From Actinacidiphila oryziradicis (GTDB taxonomy: Bacteria; Actinomycetota; Actinomycetes; Streptomycetales; Streptomycetaceae), in NCBI RefSeq assembly GCF_005047355.1, contig NZ_SUMC01000019.1, forward strand, positions 1 to 64,000: a DNA stretch of 64,000 bases, in the 5' to 3' direction. Numbering within the stretch: position 1 is the stretch's first letter; each line of letters begins with the position of its first letter. Positions 1-8,916 of this stretch are shown in pieces. The notes under the pieces were generated by a model that was given only the letters and a program-made list of their open reading frames with translations, had not been told where the DNA came from and searched no databases. Position numbers and translations under genes: made by a program.

Positions 1-110
1 CTGGAGTCGATCAGCTCGGCGAGGTTACCGGACGTGATCCGCTTGCGGGACAGGTCGTCGAGCCAGATCGCGACGCCTTCGTCGGAGAGGCGCTTGAGTG
101 CGTCTGTCAT
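1..110 (-). CDS. tal: Transaldolase, N-terminal part (cut by window edge)
   Basis: Only the first 36 codons are present, reading leftward from an ATG at 108-110 and running off the left edge. The peptide starts [20 protein letters not shown], the usual start of actinobacterial transaldolase, and is followed by a serine- and arginine-containing SRKRI segment. Transaldolase moves a dihydroxyacetone unit between sugar phosphates in the non-oxidative pentose phosphate pathway. It lies 35 bp downstream of transketolase on the same strand, so the two are probably one transcript, as in many actinobacteria. The identification rests on the N-terminus and the neighbour only. Confidence 0.88.
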   Translation of the reverse strand, partial: MTDALKRLSDEGVAIWLDDLSRKRITSGNLAELIDS

Positions 111-145
111 GGGTTCTGCATCTCCTCAGAGTGAAATACGTCAGC

Positions 146-2224
146 TCAGCGGTCCGCGGCGGTCAGCGAGTCGCGGGCGGCGCCGACCACGGCCTCGGCG
201 GTGAGACCGAACTCGCGGTAGAGCACCTTGTAGTCGGCGCTTGCCCCGAAGTGCTCCAACGACACGATCCGGCCGTCCTCGCCGACGAAGCGGTACCAGG
301 TGAGAGCGATGCCGGCTTCGACGGCGACACGCGCCTTCACCTCACGGGGCAGGACCCTGTCGCGGTAGGCCTGGTCCTGCTCCTCGAACCACTCCACGCA
401 GGGCATGGAGACCACCCGGGTGGGGATGCCGTCTGCCTGCAGCTGCTGTCGGGCCTCGACGGCGAGCTGGACCTCGGAGCCGGTGCCGATGAGGATGACC
501 TGCGGGGTTCCGCCGTCGGCCTCGAACAGGACGTAGCCGCCCTTGGCCGCGTCCTCGTTGGCCTCGTACGTCGGCACGCCCTGGCGGGTGAGGGCCAGGC
601 CGTGCGGGGCGGGCTTGGTGGCGTGGCGCTTGAGGATCTCGCGCCAGGCGGTGGCGGTCTCGTTGGCGTCCGCCGGGCGGACGACGTTCAGCCCGGGGAT
701 GGCGCGCAGCGCGGAGAGGTGCTCGACGGGCTGGTGGGTCGGGCCGTCCTCGCCCAGGCCGATGGAGTCATGCGTCCACACGTAGGTGACCGGGAGCTTC
801 ATGAGGGCGGCGAGGCGGACGGCGGGGCGCATGTAGTCGGAGAACACCAGGAAGGTGCCGCCGTAGATGCGGGTGTTGCCGTGCAGGGCGATGCCGTTCA
901 TCGTCGAGCCCATGGCGTGCTCGCGGATGCCGAAGTGCACCGTGCGGCCGTAGGGGTTCGCCTCCGGCAGCGGGTTGTCGGCCGGGAGGAAGGAGGACGA
1001 GGCGTCGATGGTGGTGTTGTTGGATCCGGCGAGGTCGGCGGAGCCGCCCCACAGCTCCGGGATGACCGCGCCGACCGCTTGCAGGACTTTGCCGGAGGCG
1101 GCACGGGTCGCGACGGCCTTGCCGGTCTCGAAGGACGGCACCGTCTCCTGCCAGCCGGCCGGCAGCTCGCCCGCGGAGATGCGGTCGAACGCGGCGGCGC
1201 GCTCGGGGTTGGCGGTGCGCCATTCCTCGAACCGCTTGTTCCAGCGGGCGTGTGCCTCGCGGCCGCGGTCCAGGACCTCGCGGGTGTGTGCCAGGACCTC
1301 GTCGGCGACGTCGAAGGACTTGTCCGGGTCGAAGCCCAGCACGCGTTTGGTGGCGGCGACCTCGTCGGCGCCGAGGGCGGAGCCGTGGGCGGCTTCGGTG
1401 TTCTGCGCGTGGGGGGCGGGCCAGGCGATGATGGTGCGGGCGGCGATGAGGGAGGGGCGGTCGGTGACGGCCTGTGCGGCCTGGTAGGCGGCGTGCAGGG
1501 CCTGGATGTCGAAGTCGCCGTCTGCTGAGGGCTGGATGCGCTGGACGTGCCAGCCGTAGGCCTCGTAGCGTTTGTCGACGTCCTCGGAGAAGGCGGTGGC
1601 GGTGTCGCCTTCGATGGAGATGTGGTTGTCGTCGTACAGGGCGATGAGGTTGCCGAGTTTTTGGTGTCCGGCGAGGGAGGAGGCTTCGGCGGAGATGCCC
1701 TCTTCGAGGTCGCCGTCGGAGACGATCGTCCAGATGGTGTGGTCGAAGACGGATTCGCCGGGGGCGGCGTCGGGGTCGAACAGGCCGCGTTCGTAGCGGG
1801 CGGCCATCGCCATGCCCACCGCGTTGCCGATGCCCTGGCCCAGTGGGCCGGTGGTGGTCTCCACACCGATGGTGTGACCGTGCTCGGGGTGGCCGGGGGT
1901 GAGCGAGCCCCAGGTGCGGAAGGCCTTGAGGTCATCGAGCTCAAGTCCGTATCCGGACAGGTAGAGCTGGGTGTAGAGGGTCAGGCTGGTGTGTCCGGGC
2001 GAGAGGACGAAGCGGTCCCGGCCAGTCCAGTTCGGATCCGCCGGGTCATGCCGCATCAACTTCTGGAACAACAGGTACGCGGCGGGCGCCAGGCTCATGG
2101 CCGTACCTGGATGGCCGTTACCGACCTTCTGCACGGCATCGGCCGCCAGAACCCGGGCGGTATCAACGGCCCGCCTGTCCAGCTCGGTCCAGTCGAGATC
2201 TGTGGTGGTCGGCTTGGTGCTCAC
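146..2224 (-). CDS. tkt: Transketolase
   Basis: Thiamine-diphosphate enzyme that transfers two-carbon ketol units between pentose phosphates and aldose phosphates in the cytoplasm. The 692-residue length is normal for the family. The N-terminal part carries GNGHPGTAMSLAP (near residue 35) and the ThDP/Mg-binding GDLEEG motif at 171-176, followed by the expected N of DDNHIS. The pyrimidine domain has the catalytic glutamate in GIREHAMGS. The GTG start (2222-2224) is chosen because GGAG lies nine bases upstream and the protein begins MSTKPTTTDLDW as in streptomycete homologues. It is followed directly by transaldolase and is divergent from ctaB. Confidence 0.96.
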   Translation of the reverse strand: MSTKPTTTDLDWTELDRRAVDTARVLAADAVQKVGNGHPGTAMSLAPAAYLLFQKLMRHDPADPNWTGRDRFVLSPGHTSLTLYTQLYLSGYGLELDDLKAFRTWGSLTPGHPEHGHTIGVETTTGPLGQGIGNAVGMAMAARYERGLFDPDAAPGESVFDHTIWTIVSDGDLEEGISAEASSLAGHQKLGNLIALYDDNHISIEGDTATAFSEDVDKRYEAYGWHVQRIQPSADGDFDIQALHAAYQAAQAVTDRPSLIAARTIIAWPAPHAQNTEAAHGSALGADEVAATKRVLGFDPDKSFDVADEVLAHTREVLDRGREAHARWNKRFEEWRTANPERAAAFDRISAGELPAGWQETVPSFETGKAVATRAASGKVLQAVGAVIPELWGGSADLAGSNNTTIDASSSFLPADNPLPEANPYGRTVHFGIREHAMGSTMNGIALHGNTRIYGGTFLVFSDYMRPAVRLAALMKLPVTYVWTHDSIGLGEDGPTHQPVEHLSALRAIPGLNVVRPADANETATAWREILKRHATKPAPHGLALTRQGVPTYEANEDAAKGGYVLFEADGGTPQVILIGTGSEVQLAVEARQQLQADGIPTRVVSMPCVEWFEEQDQAYRDRVLPREVKARVAVEAGIALTWYRFVGEDGRIVSLEHFGASADYKVLYREFGLTAEAVVGAARDSLTAADR

Positions 2225-2617
2225 CCTCGGTCAGGGCTCCTCTCCACATGTTCGAACGCCGGTGACTCGATGCCTACCGGCGCTGCCGAGCCTACCCCTG
2301 CGGGGGTGTTCACCTTTTCGAACCGTGGGCTCGACGCCTGGGGCAACCAGTCTCCGGTATCGGGCATTCCCGGCGCCAGAGCCGGCCTGTATCCAGCCTC
2401 TCCCGGCCAGCCTGAATCCGCCCGTTGAACACAATGAAGCAAGCACAGGACACCCCAGTAGTGATAAGGCGTCCAACACGTGCCGCGGCGTGCCACCCCC
2501 CCCGGGGCAGGCGGAGCATCGGCTGCGTCTAGAGTGGCGTGGTAAGCGCAAGGACTCACCGGGTTTTTATGTCATCCCGGACTTGCTTGACTTCACTTCG
2601 TCTGTGCAGGGGTGTTC
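2225..2617. other. Intergenic region between divergent tkt and ctaB
   Basis: About 390 bases with no convincing coding sequence. Both promoters must lie here because tkt reads left and ctaB reads right. I could not assign -35/-10 pairs with confidence. An AGGGG Shine-Dalgarno sequence for ctaB is at 2608-2612. No strong palindrome was seen. Confidence 0.5.
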
Positions 2618-3568
2618 GTGACGGCCGTCGAATCCCGACCCGCAGGGGCCATTGGGTCCAACCAAGCTCCGGGTCACCGGCCGTTCGGAGCCCGCGTCAT
2701 GGCGTTTATCGCGCTGACCAAGCCCCGGATCATCGAGCTGTTGCTGCTCACCACGGTCCCCGTGATGTTTCTGGCGGCCGGCGGCGTCCCGGACCTGTGG
2801 CTGGTCGCGGCCACCATGCTCGGCGGCTATATGTCCGCCGGGGGTGCCAACGCGCTCAACATGTACATCGACCGCGACATCGACGCGCTCATGCACCGCA
2901 CCGAGCAGCGTCCGCTGGTCACCGGCATGGTGTCACCGATCGAGTGTCTGGTGTTCGGCATCGGTCTGGCAGTGGTCTCGACTGTGTGGTTCGCCGTCCT
3001 GGTGAACCCGTTGTCCGCGGCACTGTCACTCGCGGCCATTCTCTATTATGTGTTCGTCTACACCCTCGGCCTCAAGCGGCGCACCTCGCAGAATGTCGTG
3101 TGGGGCGGTATCGCCGGGTGCATGCAGGTGCTCATCGGCTGGTCGGCGGTGCGCGACGAGCTCTCCTGGGCCGCCTTCGTTCTTTTCCTCGTCCTTTTCT
3201 TCTGGACACCGCCGCACACCTGGCCCCTCTTCATGAAGGTCAAGGACGATTACGAGCGGGCCGGCGTGCCCATGCTCCCGGTGGTCGCCGGCAACCAGGT
3301 CGTCGCCCGGCACATCGTGATCTACAGCTGGGTCATGGTGCTGGTCTCCCTCACCCTGTGGTGGCCGCTCGGCGCCACCGGCTGGCTCTACCCCGTGGTG
3401 GCGGCGGTGCTCGGCGCCCTCTGGCTCAAGGAGGCGCACGCGCTGCAGGCCCGCGCGAAGGCCGGTGTGATGGGCGCCAAGCTCAAGGAGATGCGGCTGT
3501 TCCACTGGTCCATCACCTACGCGACACTGCTGTTTGTGGCGGTCGCGGTGGACCCGTTCCTGCGCTAG
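2618..3568 (+). CDS. ctaB: Protohaem IX farnesyltransferase (haem O synthase)
   Basis: Integral-membrane prenyltransferase of the UbiA superfamily that adds a farnesyl chain to haem B to make haem O for cytochrome oxidase. The first aspartate-rich motif is visible as NMYIDRDID, followed by MHRTEQRPL. The second polar region is [15 protein letters not shown]. About eight or nine hydrophobic segments run through the protein. Two GTG codons are possible (2612 and 2618); 2618 is preferred because AGGGG at 2608-2612 is then five bases upstream and the protein starts [10 protein letters not shown]. Its product is the substrate of CtaA, encoded at 6651-7643. A small GCTACC-CGCC-GGTAGC hairpin follows the stop. 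Confidence 0.95.
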   Translation: MTAVESRPAGAIGSNQAPGHRPFGARVMAFIALTKPRIIELLLLTTVPVMFLAAGGVPDLWLVAATMLGGYMSAGGANALNMYIDRDIDALMHRTEQRPLVTGMVSPIECLVFGIGLAVVSTVWFAVLVNPLSAALSLAAILYYVFVYTLGLKRRTSQNVVWGGIAGCMQVLIGWSAVRDELSWAAFVLFLVLFFWTPPHTWPLFMKVKDDYERAGVPMLPVVAGNQVVARHIVIYSWVMVLVSLTLWWPLGATGWLYPVVAAVLGALWLKEAHALQARAKAGVMGAKLKEMRLFHWSITYATLLFVAVAVDPFLR

Positions 3569-3595
3569 CCGCTACCCGCCGGTAGCATGCTTCCC

Positions 3596-3931
3596 ATGGC
3601 TGACACCACTGAGCGCCGCGTCGCACGGCTCGCCAAGCAGATCAACGCCTTCGCGAAATCGCACGGAGGCAGTGCCGAGGGCAGTCTCGCCTATATAGGC
3701 AGGATCGGCACTCGTATCGTCCTCGTCGGCGAGAACGGCGAGTGGGGCGACCTGGTGGCGCCCACGCACGACATTGCCCAGCGCGCGGCCGAACGTGCCG
3801 GGATCACCGTCCACGAGACCCTCGACGGCGATCTCGCGGCCAAGATACGTACCGGCCCGTACGAGTGGAAGCGTATGGCGGCCCCCCTCTCAATCCGACG
3901 CAGCCAGATCGGTGCTCCCGCCAACACCTGA
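3596..3931 (+). CDS. Small conserved actinobacterial protein, function unknown
   Basis: A 111-residue soluble protein starting MADTTERRVARLAKQI. I do not recognise a characterised family. It has an alpha-helical, basic N-terminus, a central beta-rich part (TRIVLVGENGEWGDLV) and an AQRAAERAGI helix, with no membrane segment or signal peptide. An ATG nine bases upstream (3587) is also in frame, but it sits on the downstream edge of the hairpin that ends ctaB, so 3596 is preferred. There is no strong ribosome-binding site, so the start is uncertain. It lies 28 bp after ctaB and could be cotranscribed. Confidence 0.7.
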   Translation: MADTTERRVARLAKQINAFAKSHGGSAEGSLAYIGRIGTRIVLVGENGEWGDLVAPTHDIAQRAAERAGITVHETLDGDLAAKIRTGPYEWKRMAAPLSIRRSQIGAPANT

Positions 3932-3990
3932 CGCCGTGCCCGTCCGTTAGGACCATACAGAGAAGTGGTCCGGCAAACGGGAGGCGTGCG

Positions 3991-5343
3991 GTGGAACCCG
4001 GGACAAGCGCGGCACGGGAGCGGCAGCGGCTGCTGGCGCGGCAGGAGGCGGCGCGGCTGAGTGCCGAGGGCGTACGGGCGGTTGCGCTCACGTTCGTCGA
4101 CAACGCGGGCATCACGAGAGTGAAGAGCGTCCCGACCGCCCGGCTCGCCCACGCCGCGCACCGCGGCGTGGGGATGTCGCCGGCCTTCGACGTCTTCACC
4201 TCTGACGACTCCATCGCCGCTTCCCCACACCTGGGCGGACCCGACGGCGATCTTCGGCTCTTCCCCGACCTGAACCTGCTCACCATCCTCGCCGCCCAGC
4301 CGGGATGGGCGTGGGCGCCGGTCGACCGCTACGACCAGCAGGGCGTTCCGCACCCCGCGTGCCAGCGGCAGTTCGCGCGCCGCATGACGGCGCTGGCGGC
4401 GGAGCGCGGCCTGGAGCCGCTGATGGGCTTCGAGACCGAGTGGATCGTGGACCCGCCAGGCAGCGGGCCCGCGTACGGGATGGCCCGGGTCGTGGAGCGG
4501 TCCGAGTACCTTCTCGAACTCCACGACGCGCTCGCCGCGCAGCGCATCGAGGTGCTCCAGATCCACCCCGAATACTCCCCGGGCCAGTTCGAGGTCTCCA
4601 CCGCCCCCGCCGACCCGGTCCGCGCCGCCGACCAGCTGATCCTGGTCCGCGAGACCGTACGGGCCGTCACCGCCCGGCACGGACTGCGCGCGTCCTTCGC
4701 GCCGGCCTTCACCGCCGGACAGGTCGGCAACGGCTGCCACCTCCACGTGGGCCTGCGGCGGCCGGGCGGCGGCAACCCGCACCGTGACCCGGACCGGCCG
4801 TACGGCCTCGCGGCGGACGCCGAAGCGTTCCTCGCCGCTGTCCTGCGCTCGCTGCCCGCCCTCTGCGCGGTCGGCGCCCCCTCACCCGCCAGCTATCTGC
4901 GGCTCGTCCCCTCCCACTGGGCCGGGCCCTACCGCTGCTGGGGAGTGGAGAACCGGGAGACCGCACTGCGGCTGGTACCGGGCGACCCCACCGACCCGGA
5001 CGACGGCCACGCGGAGCTGAAGTGCTTCGACGCCGCAGCCAATCCGTATCTCGTCGTCGGCGCCGTACTCGCGGCCGGGCTCGCCGGGGTCGACGCCGGT
5101 CTTGAGGCGGGGTACGCACTGCCCGAGCCGGTGCGCGGCGACCCGGCGGCCCGCGGCGACCAGGAGCGGCTGCCGGCTTCGCTCACCGAGGCCGCCGCCC
5201 ACTTCGAACGTGACGACGTGCTGCGCGAGGCATTCGGCGAGGTCCTGCACGGCGCGGTGCTCGCGGTCCGCAGGGCAGAGGCGAAGCGCTTTGCCGACAG
5301 CACCCCGGAGGAGATCGCCGACGCCACCCGGTGGAGCTACTGA
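3991..5343 (+). CDS. Glutamine-synthetase-like ligase (type I fold)
   Basis: A 450-residue member of the glutamine synthetase I superfamily, probably a gamma-glutamyl ligase acting on an amine or similar substrate rather than ammonium. Seen: the catalytic FETEW segment (E148 and E150), NGCHLHVG near residue 247 matching the NGxGMHxH motif, CWGVENRETALRLVPG, and FDAAANPYLVVGAVLAAGL matching the conserved NPYL region. The adenylylation-site region of true GlnA is not evident. The GTG at 3991 is chosen because ACGGGAGG lies seven bases upstream; upstream open frame is shadow coding. The stop overlaps the start of the amidohydrolase by one base, so the two proteins are translationally coupled. 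This pair matches the two halves of fungal FluG. The substrate cannot be told from sequence. Confidence 0.85.
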   Translation: MEPGTSAARERQRLLARQEAARLSAEGVRAVALTFVDNAGITRVKSVPTARLAHAAHRGVGMSPAFDVFTSDDSIAASPHLGGPDGDLRLFPDLNLLTILAAQPGWAWAPVDRYDQQGVPHPACQRQFARRMTALAAERGLEPLMGFETEWIVDPPGSGPAYGMARVVERSEYLLELHDALAAQRIEVLQIHPEYSPGQFEVSTAPADPVRAADQLILVRETVRAVTARHGLRASFAPAFTAGQVGNGCHLHVGLRRPGGGNPHRDPDRPYGLAADAEAFLAAVLRSLPALCAVGAPSPASYLRLVPSHWAGPYRCWGVENRETALRLVPGDPTDPDDGHAELKCFDAAANPYLVVGAVLAAGLAGVDAGLEAGYALPEPVRGDPAARGDQERLPASLTEAAAHFERDDVLREAFGEVLHGAVLAVRRAEAKRFADSTPEEIADATRWSY

Positions 5344-6449
5344 TGATCGAGCTGCCACCGCTGGTCGACCATCACTGCCATGGGATTGTCCGTGGCGAGC
5401 TCGGCCTCGGCTCCTTCGAGGCCTATCTCTCGGAGGCCGCAGCCCCGGCCACGCCCGGCACCACCTTCTTCGACACCCAGACCGGCTTCGCGGTCCGCCG
5501 CTGGTGCCCGCCGCTGCTCGGCCTGGAACCGCACTGCTCGCCGGCCCGTTACCTCGCCCGCCGCCGCGAGCTCGGCGCCTACGAGACCTGCCGCCGGCTA
5601 CTGCGGGCCACCGGCATCGGCACCTACCTGGTCGACACCGGGCTCCCCGGCGATCTCACCTCCCCGGCCGAACTCGCCTCGGCCGGCGCCGCCGCCGCGC
5701 ACGAGGTCGTCCGCCTGGAACAGCTCGCCGAGCAGGTCGCCGACACCTCCGGGTCGGCCGAGGCCTTCGTCGCCAATGTCGCCGAGGCCGTGCACAGCGC
5801 CGCCCAGCACGCCATCGGCTTCAAATCCATCGCCGCCTACCGCCACGGCCTCGCCCTCGCCCCCGACCCGCCCGGCCCTGCCGACGTCCGCCGCACTGCC
5901 GCCGACTGGCTGGCCGAGCGCCCCGTCGGTGGCCGGCTCACTGACCCCATACTCCTGCGCCACCTGCTCTGGACCGCGGTTGCCACCGGCCGCCCACTCC
6001 AGCTCCACACGGGCTTCGGTGACCCCGACCTCCGCCTCGACCACGCCGACCCAGCGCTCCTCACCGGCTTCGTCCGCGCGACCGCCGGCCTCGGCACGGA
6101 TCTTGTGCTGTTGCACGGCTACCCGTACCACCGGAACTCTGCCTACCTCGCCAACGTCTTCCCGCATGTCTACGCCGACATCGGCCTCGCCCTCACTCAC
6201 ACCGGCTCCCGCGCCGCCGCCGTCCTCGCCGAGTTCCTGGAACTGGCCCCCTTCGGCAAGCTCCTCTTCTCCACCGACGCCTACGGACTGCCCGAGCTCT
6301 ACGTCGTCGGCGTGGCCCTCTTCCGCGACGCGCTGACCCGGCTGCTGGCCGGGTGGGTCACGGAGGGCGCGTGGTCTGCGGCGGACGCGTGCCGGGTCGC
6401 GGCGATGGTCGGCGCGGATAATGCGCGCCGGCTCTACGGGCTGGACTGA
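5343..6449 (+). CDS. Amidohydrolase-2 family protein (FluG N-terminal-domain type)
   Basis: A 368-residue TIM-barrel metal hydrolase or decarboxylase. The metal-binding HxH is at H11-C-H13 in VDHHCHG. Later metal ligands are likely in LQLHTGF and LLHGYPYH, and the catalytic aspartate in FSTDAYGLPELY. The ATG start overlaps the upstream TGA by one base (TGATG), which fixes the start and implies coupled translation with the glutamine-synthetase-like partner. In fungi the two activities are fused in FluG in the order amidohydrolase then synthetase; here they are separate and reversed. A likely role is making and breaking a gamma-glutamyl or related amide, but this is inference. Confidence 0.84.
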   Translation: MIELPPLVDHHCHGIVRGELGLGSFEAYLSEAAAPATPGTTFFDTQTGFAVRRWCPPLLGLEPHCSPARYLARRRELGAYETCRRLLRATGIGTYLVDTGLPGDLTSPAELASAGAAAAHEVVRLEQLAEQVADTSGSAEAFVANVAEAVHSAAQHAIGFKSIAAYRHGLALAPDPPGPADVRRTAADWLAERPVGGRLTDPILLRHLLWTAVATGRPLQLHTGFGDPDLRLDHADPALLTGFVRATAGLGTDLVLLHGYPYHRNSAYLANVFPHVYADIGLALTHTGSRAAAVLAEFLELAPFGKLLFSTDAYGLPELYVVGVALFRDALTRLLAGWVTEGAWSAADACRVAAMVGADNARRLYGLD

Positions 6450-6492
6450 CGCGGGGTCACCTGGGGCGGGGCCTTCCCCAGAATTTACCGGC

Positions 6493-6568
6493 GTTGTGGT
6501 CAGACGTGGCGCAGGGCGATGGGGGCACCTCCCATGCCCTTAAGGCTATGGGGGAGGGTGAGCACAAC
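6493..6568 (+). repeat. Dispersed MITE-like element, copy A
   Basis: A 76-bp element that begins GTTGTGGTCA and ends GAGCACAAC, so its ends are imperfect inverted repeats. The core GGGGGCACCTCCC...GGGGGAGGGTG can fold back on itself. The same design recurs at 46247-46328, 51026-51117 (reverse orientation) and 62236-62325. Homology continues past the right end as CCACCGGCCCGCAC, also present in copy B. Confidence 0.75.
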
Positions 6569-6601
6569 GCCAACCACCGGCCCGCACATGAACGCCGGGG
6601 C

Positions 6602-6618
6602 CCGGGGCAGAGCCCCGG
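6602..6618. terminator. Short GC-rich hairpin between convergent genes
   Basis: CCGGGGC-AGA-GCCCCGG is a 7-bp perfect stem with a three-base loop. It lies between the convergent amidohydrolase and ctaA genes and could stop transcription from either side. There is no U tract, as usual in streptomycetes. Confidence 0.5.
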
Positions 6619-6650
6619 TTTCGGGAAGGACAGCGGCAGGCGCCGGCCCG

Positions 6651-7643
6651 CTACGCGGTCGGGGCGGGCTGCGGCGCCTGTAGTTCCGCCGGCGCGGGGA
6701 CGGGCGTATCGGCGTGGGGGCGCTCACGCAGGGACAGCAGCACCCGCACCACCGCGATCCAGATCAGCGCCGCGCCGAGCATGTGCAGCCCGACCAGCAG
6801 TTCGGGCAGGTGGGTGAAGTACTGGACGTAGCCGATCACGCCCTGGGACAGCAGCACCACCAGTAGATCGCGCACCCGGTGGCGCGGCCCGCCAGGGGCG
6901 TCCACCGCGCGCAGCATGAACCAGAGGGCGGTGGCCAGGCCGCAGACCACCCACGCGAGGTCGGCGTGGAGTTGGGCGATCGTCTTCCAGTCGATGGGCA
7001 CGCGCGGCACATCGCTGCGGTCACCCGCGTGCGGCCCGGCGCCGGTCACCAAAGTGCCGACGGCGATGAGGGCTCCGGTGGCCGCGGCCAGCACCCAGGT
7101 GAGCTGGACGACGGGCTTGCCGACAAGCGGGCGGGGCGCGCCGTCGCCCTCGCGGGAGCGCTGCCAGGTCAGCACCGCGAACGTGATCAGCAGGGGGGAG
7201 AGCATGAAGTGCGAGGCGACAACGTACGGATTCAGGTGGGTCAGCACCGCCGCCCCGCCGAGCACCGCGTTGCCCATGACCACCCAGAACTGCGCCCAGC
7301 CGAGCCGGGTCAGGCCGCGCCGCCAGGGCTTGGCCGAGCGGGCTGCGATGATGGCCCAGCCGACCGCCGCGCACAGCACATAGGTGAGCATGCGGTTGGT
7401 GAACTCGATCGCGCCGTGGATGCCCATCGCGCTGGTCGTGGTGAGGCTGTCGTTGGTGCAGGTGGGCCAGGTGGGACAGCCGAGGCCCGAGCTGGTCAGC
7501 CGCACCGCGCCGCCGGTGACCACGATGAGGACGCTCATCACGACCGCGGCCATGGCCGCCCGCCGGACCGTCCCGGGGGAGGGGGTCCAGTGCTGGGCGA
7601 TATAGGCGAGCGGGTTTCGCACGGCTTGGGTTGCGTTCGGCAC
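6651..7643 (-). CDS. ctaA: Haem A synthase (COX15/CtaA)
   Basis: Membrane enzyme that oxidises the C8 methyl of haem O to a formyl group, giving haem A for aa3-type cytochrome oxidase. The 330 residues hold about eight transmembrane segments, with the conserved VTGGAVRLTSSGLGCPTWP block near the N-terminus, haem-ligand histidines in MGIHGAIEFTNRM and LNPYVVASHFMLSP, and later ones in AQLHADLAWV and LLVGLHMLGA. The GTG at 7641-7643 (protein MPNATQAVRNPLAYI) is preferred over an in-frame start 66 bases upstream, because it matches the expected short N-terminus before the first membrane helix. The C-terminus is proline-rich. It acts after CtaB (2618-3568). Confidence 0.94.
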   Translation of the reverse strand: MPNATQAVRNPLAYIAQHWTPSPGTVRRAAMAAVVMSVLIVVTGGAVRLTSSGLGCPTWPTCTNDSLTTTSAMGIHGAIEFTNRMLTYVLCAAVGWAIIAARSAKPWRRGLTRLGWAQFWVVMGNAVLGGAAVLTHLNPYVVASHFMLSPLLITFAVLTWQRSREGDGAPRPLVGKPVVQLTWVLAAATGALIAVGTLVTGAGPHAGDRSDVPRVPIDWKTIAQLHADLAWVVCGLATALWFMLRAVDAPGGPRHRVRDLLVVLLSQGVIGYVQYFTHLPELLVGLHMLGAALIWIAVVRVLLSLRERPHADTPVPAPAELQAPQPAPTA

Positions 7644-7689
7644 CCGCTCATCGTAGGCGCCCCGCACCGTCGGACGGAGTGGGGGTGGG

Positions 7690-8120
7690 CCGTGGCGCCA
7701 GACAGGCACGCAGCTTCAGGCCGTCGGCATCTGCTCTACGCAGGCGCGGCCAAGGGTGACGGCACCACCGACGACAGCACGGCCTTCGCCGACGCATACG
7801 CGTACGCCGAGGGGCGCCTCCAGGACCACAGCGCCCGGACGGCGATCGACATCCCGCCGGGCAAGTTCCTGATCACCGAGCCCGGCGGGCCTGGCGCTTC
7901 AGGGGCTCGGGCCTGCGGAGCAGCGAGATCGTCTTCGCGCCGAAGACCGCTCAGGACGCCTTTCTCTGCCGAAGGGGCGACAGGTGCCGGAACATCGCCT
8001 TCGAGGGACTCCGCTTCACCTCCGGGCCCTGCTCGCCAGCCACGCCAGGGACGCCTTCCTCACCCTGGACAAGGGGCGGGACACGGGCCTCGCACGCTTC
8101 ACGGACTGCGTCACGCCGTC
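7690..8120 (+). pseudogene. Pectate-lyase-3/beta-helix protein remnant, frameshifted
   Basis: Three reading frames in succession encode pieces of a right-handed beta-helix protein. The first (to about 7885) carries AAKGDGTTDDSTAFADAYAY and IDIPPGKFLI, the signature of the pectate lyase 3/GH55-like N-terminus. The second, from 7892, reads WRFRGSGLRSSEIVFAPKT and IAFEGLRFTSG. The third, from about 8038, reads SHARDAFLTLDKGRDTGLAR. The C-terminal half is missing and the remnant ends against the ABC permease gene. Two frameshifts and the truncation show it is not functional. Intact homologues are polysaccharide lyases, hydrolases or phage tail spikes. Confidence 0.72.
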
Positions 8121-8139
8121 CTGAACGCGGGCGCGACGG

Positions 8140-8916
8140 CTACTCCCAGCGGAACCAGCGCGCCGCCGCCCCAAGCCCCAGCACGGCCCAGACCGCCAGG
8201 ATCCCGAGGTCGCCCCAAGGCATCCCCGCGCCGTGCTGGAGGACATCCCGCAGCCCGCCCGACAGCGCCGAGATCGGCAGCAGCCGCAGGCCGTCCTGCG
8301 CCGCGGCCGGGAACTTGTCCAGCGGCACCATGACCCCGCCGCCGACGAGCAGCAGCAGGAACACCAGGTTGGCGGCGGCCAGGGTCGCCTCGGCCTTGAG
8401 GGTCCCGGCCATCAGCAGCCCGAGTCCGGAGAACGCGGCGGTGCCGAGCACCAGCAACAGAAGGACGGACAGGGGGTTGCCGTGCGGCGACCAGCCCAGA
8501 GCGAAGGCGATCACTGTCAGCAGCATGATCTGCAGCACCTCGGTGACCAGCACCGATCCGGTCTTCGCGGTCATCAGCGCCCAGCGCGGCAACGGCGACG
8601 CTCCGAGCCGCTTGAGCACTCCGTACCGCCGCTCGAAGCCGGTGGCGATGGCCTGCCCGGTGAAGGCGGTGGACATCACCGCGAGCGCCAGGATGCCTGG
8701 GGCCAGGAAGTCGACGGCCTTGCCGGCACCGGTGTCGAGGATGGAGACGGCGCTGAAGAGCACCAGCAGCAGCGTCGGGATGACGACGGTGAGCAGTAGC
8801 TGCTCGCCGTTGCGCAGCAGCATCCGGGTCTCCAGCGCGGTCTGGGCGCCGATCATGCGGGAGAGCGGAGCCGCGCCGGAAGCGGGGGCGAATGTTCCAG
8901 TGGCGCTCGTACTCAT
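8140..8916 (-). CDS. ABC-2 type transporter permease
   Basis: A 258-residue membrane protein with six hydrophobic segments and the ABC-2 layout. A soluble N-terminus leads into QLLLTVVIPTLLLVLFSAV, then the FERRYGVLKRLGASPL cytoplasmic loop typical of DrrB/NatB-type exporters, and a C-terminal GLGLLMAGTLKAEATLAAAN region. The ATG overlaps the stop of the upstream ATPase by four bases (ATGA), so the two are coupled. It most likely exports a lipid, drug or peptide; in actinobacteria this pair often sits beside suf and ctaA, but the substrate is unknown. Confidence 0.88.
   Translation of the reverse strand: MSTSATGTFAPASGAAPLSRMIGAQTALETRMLLRNGEQLLLTVVIPTLLLVLFSAVSILDTGAGKAVDFLAPGILALAVMSTAFTGQAIATGFERRYGVLKRLGASPLPRWALMTAKTGSVLVTEVLQIMLLTVIAFALGWSPHGNPLSVLLLLVLGTAAFSGLGLLMAGTLKAEATLAAANLVFLLLLVGGGVMVPLDKFPAAAQDGLRLLPISALSGGLRDVLQHGAGMPWGDLGILAVWAVLGLGAAARWFRWE

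Noticed and set aside
98-1528. Long plus-strand open frame of 476 codons opposite transketolase
   Set aside because: It is the antisense shadow of tkt, which has all family motifs. High GC content leaves antisense frames open; the peptide has Gly/Val/Asp-biased shadow composition and no ribosome site.
2231-2559. Overlapping minus-strand frames of 106-112 codons upstream of tkt
   Set aside because: No ribosome site, Arg/Gly/Pro-biased composition and no recognisable domain; this is the divergent promoter region.
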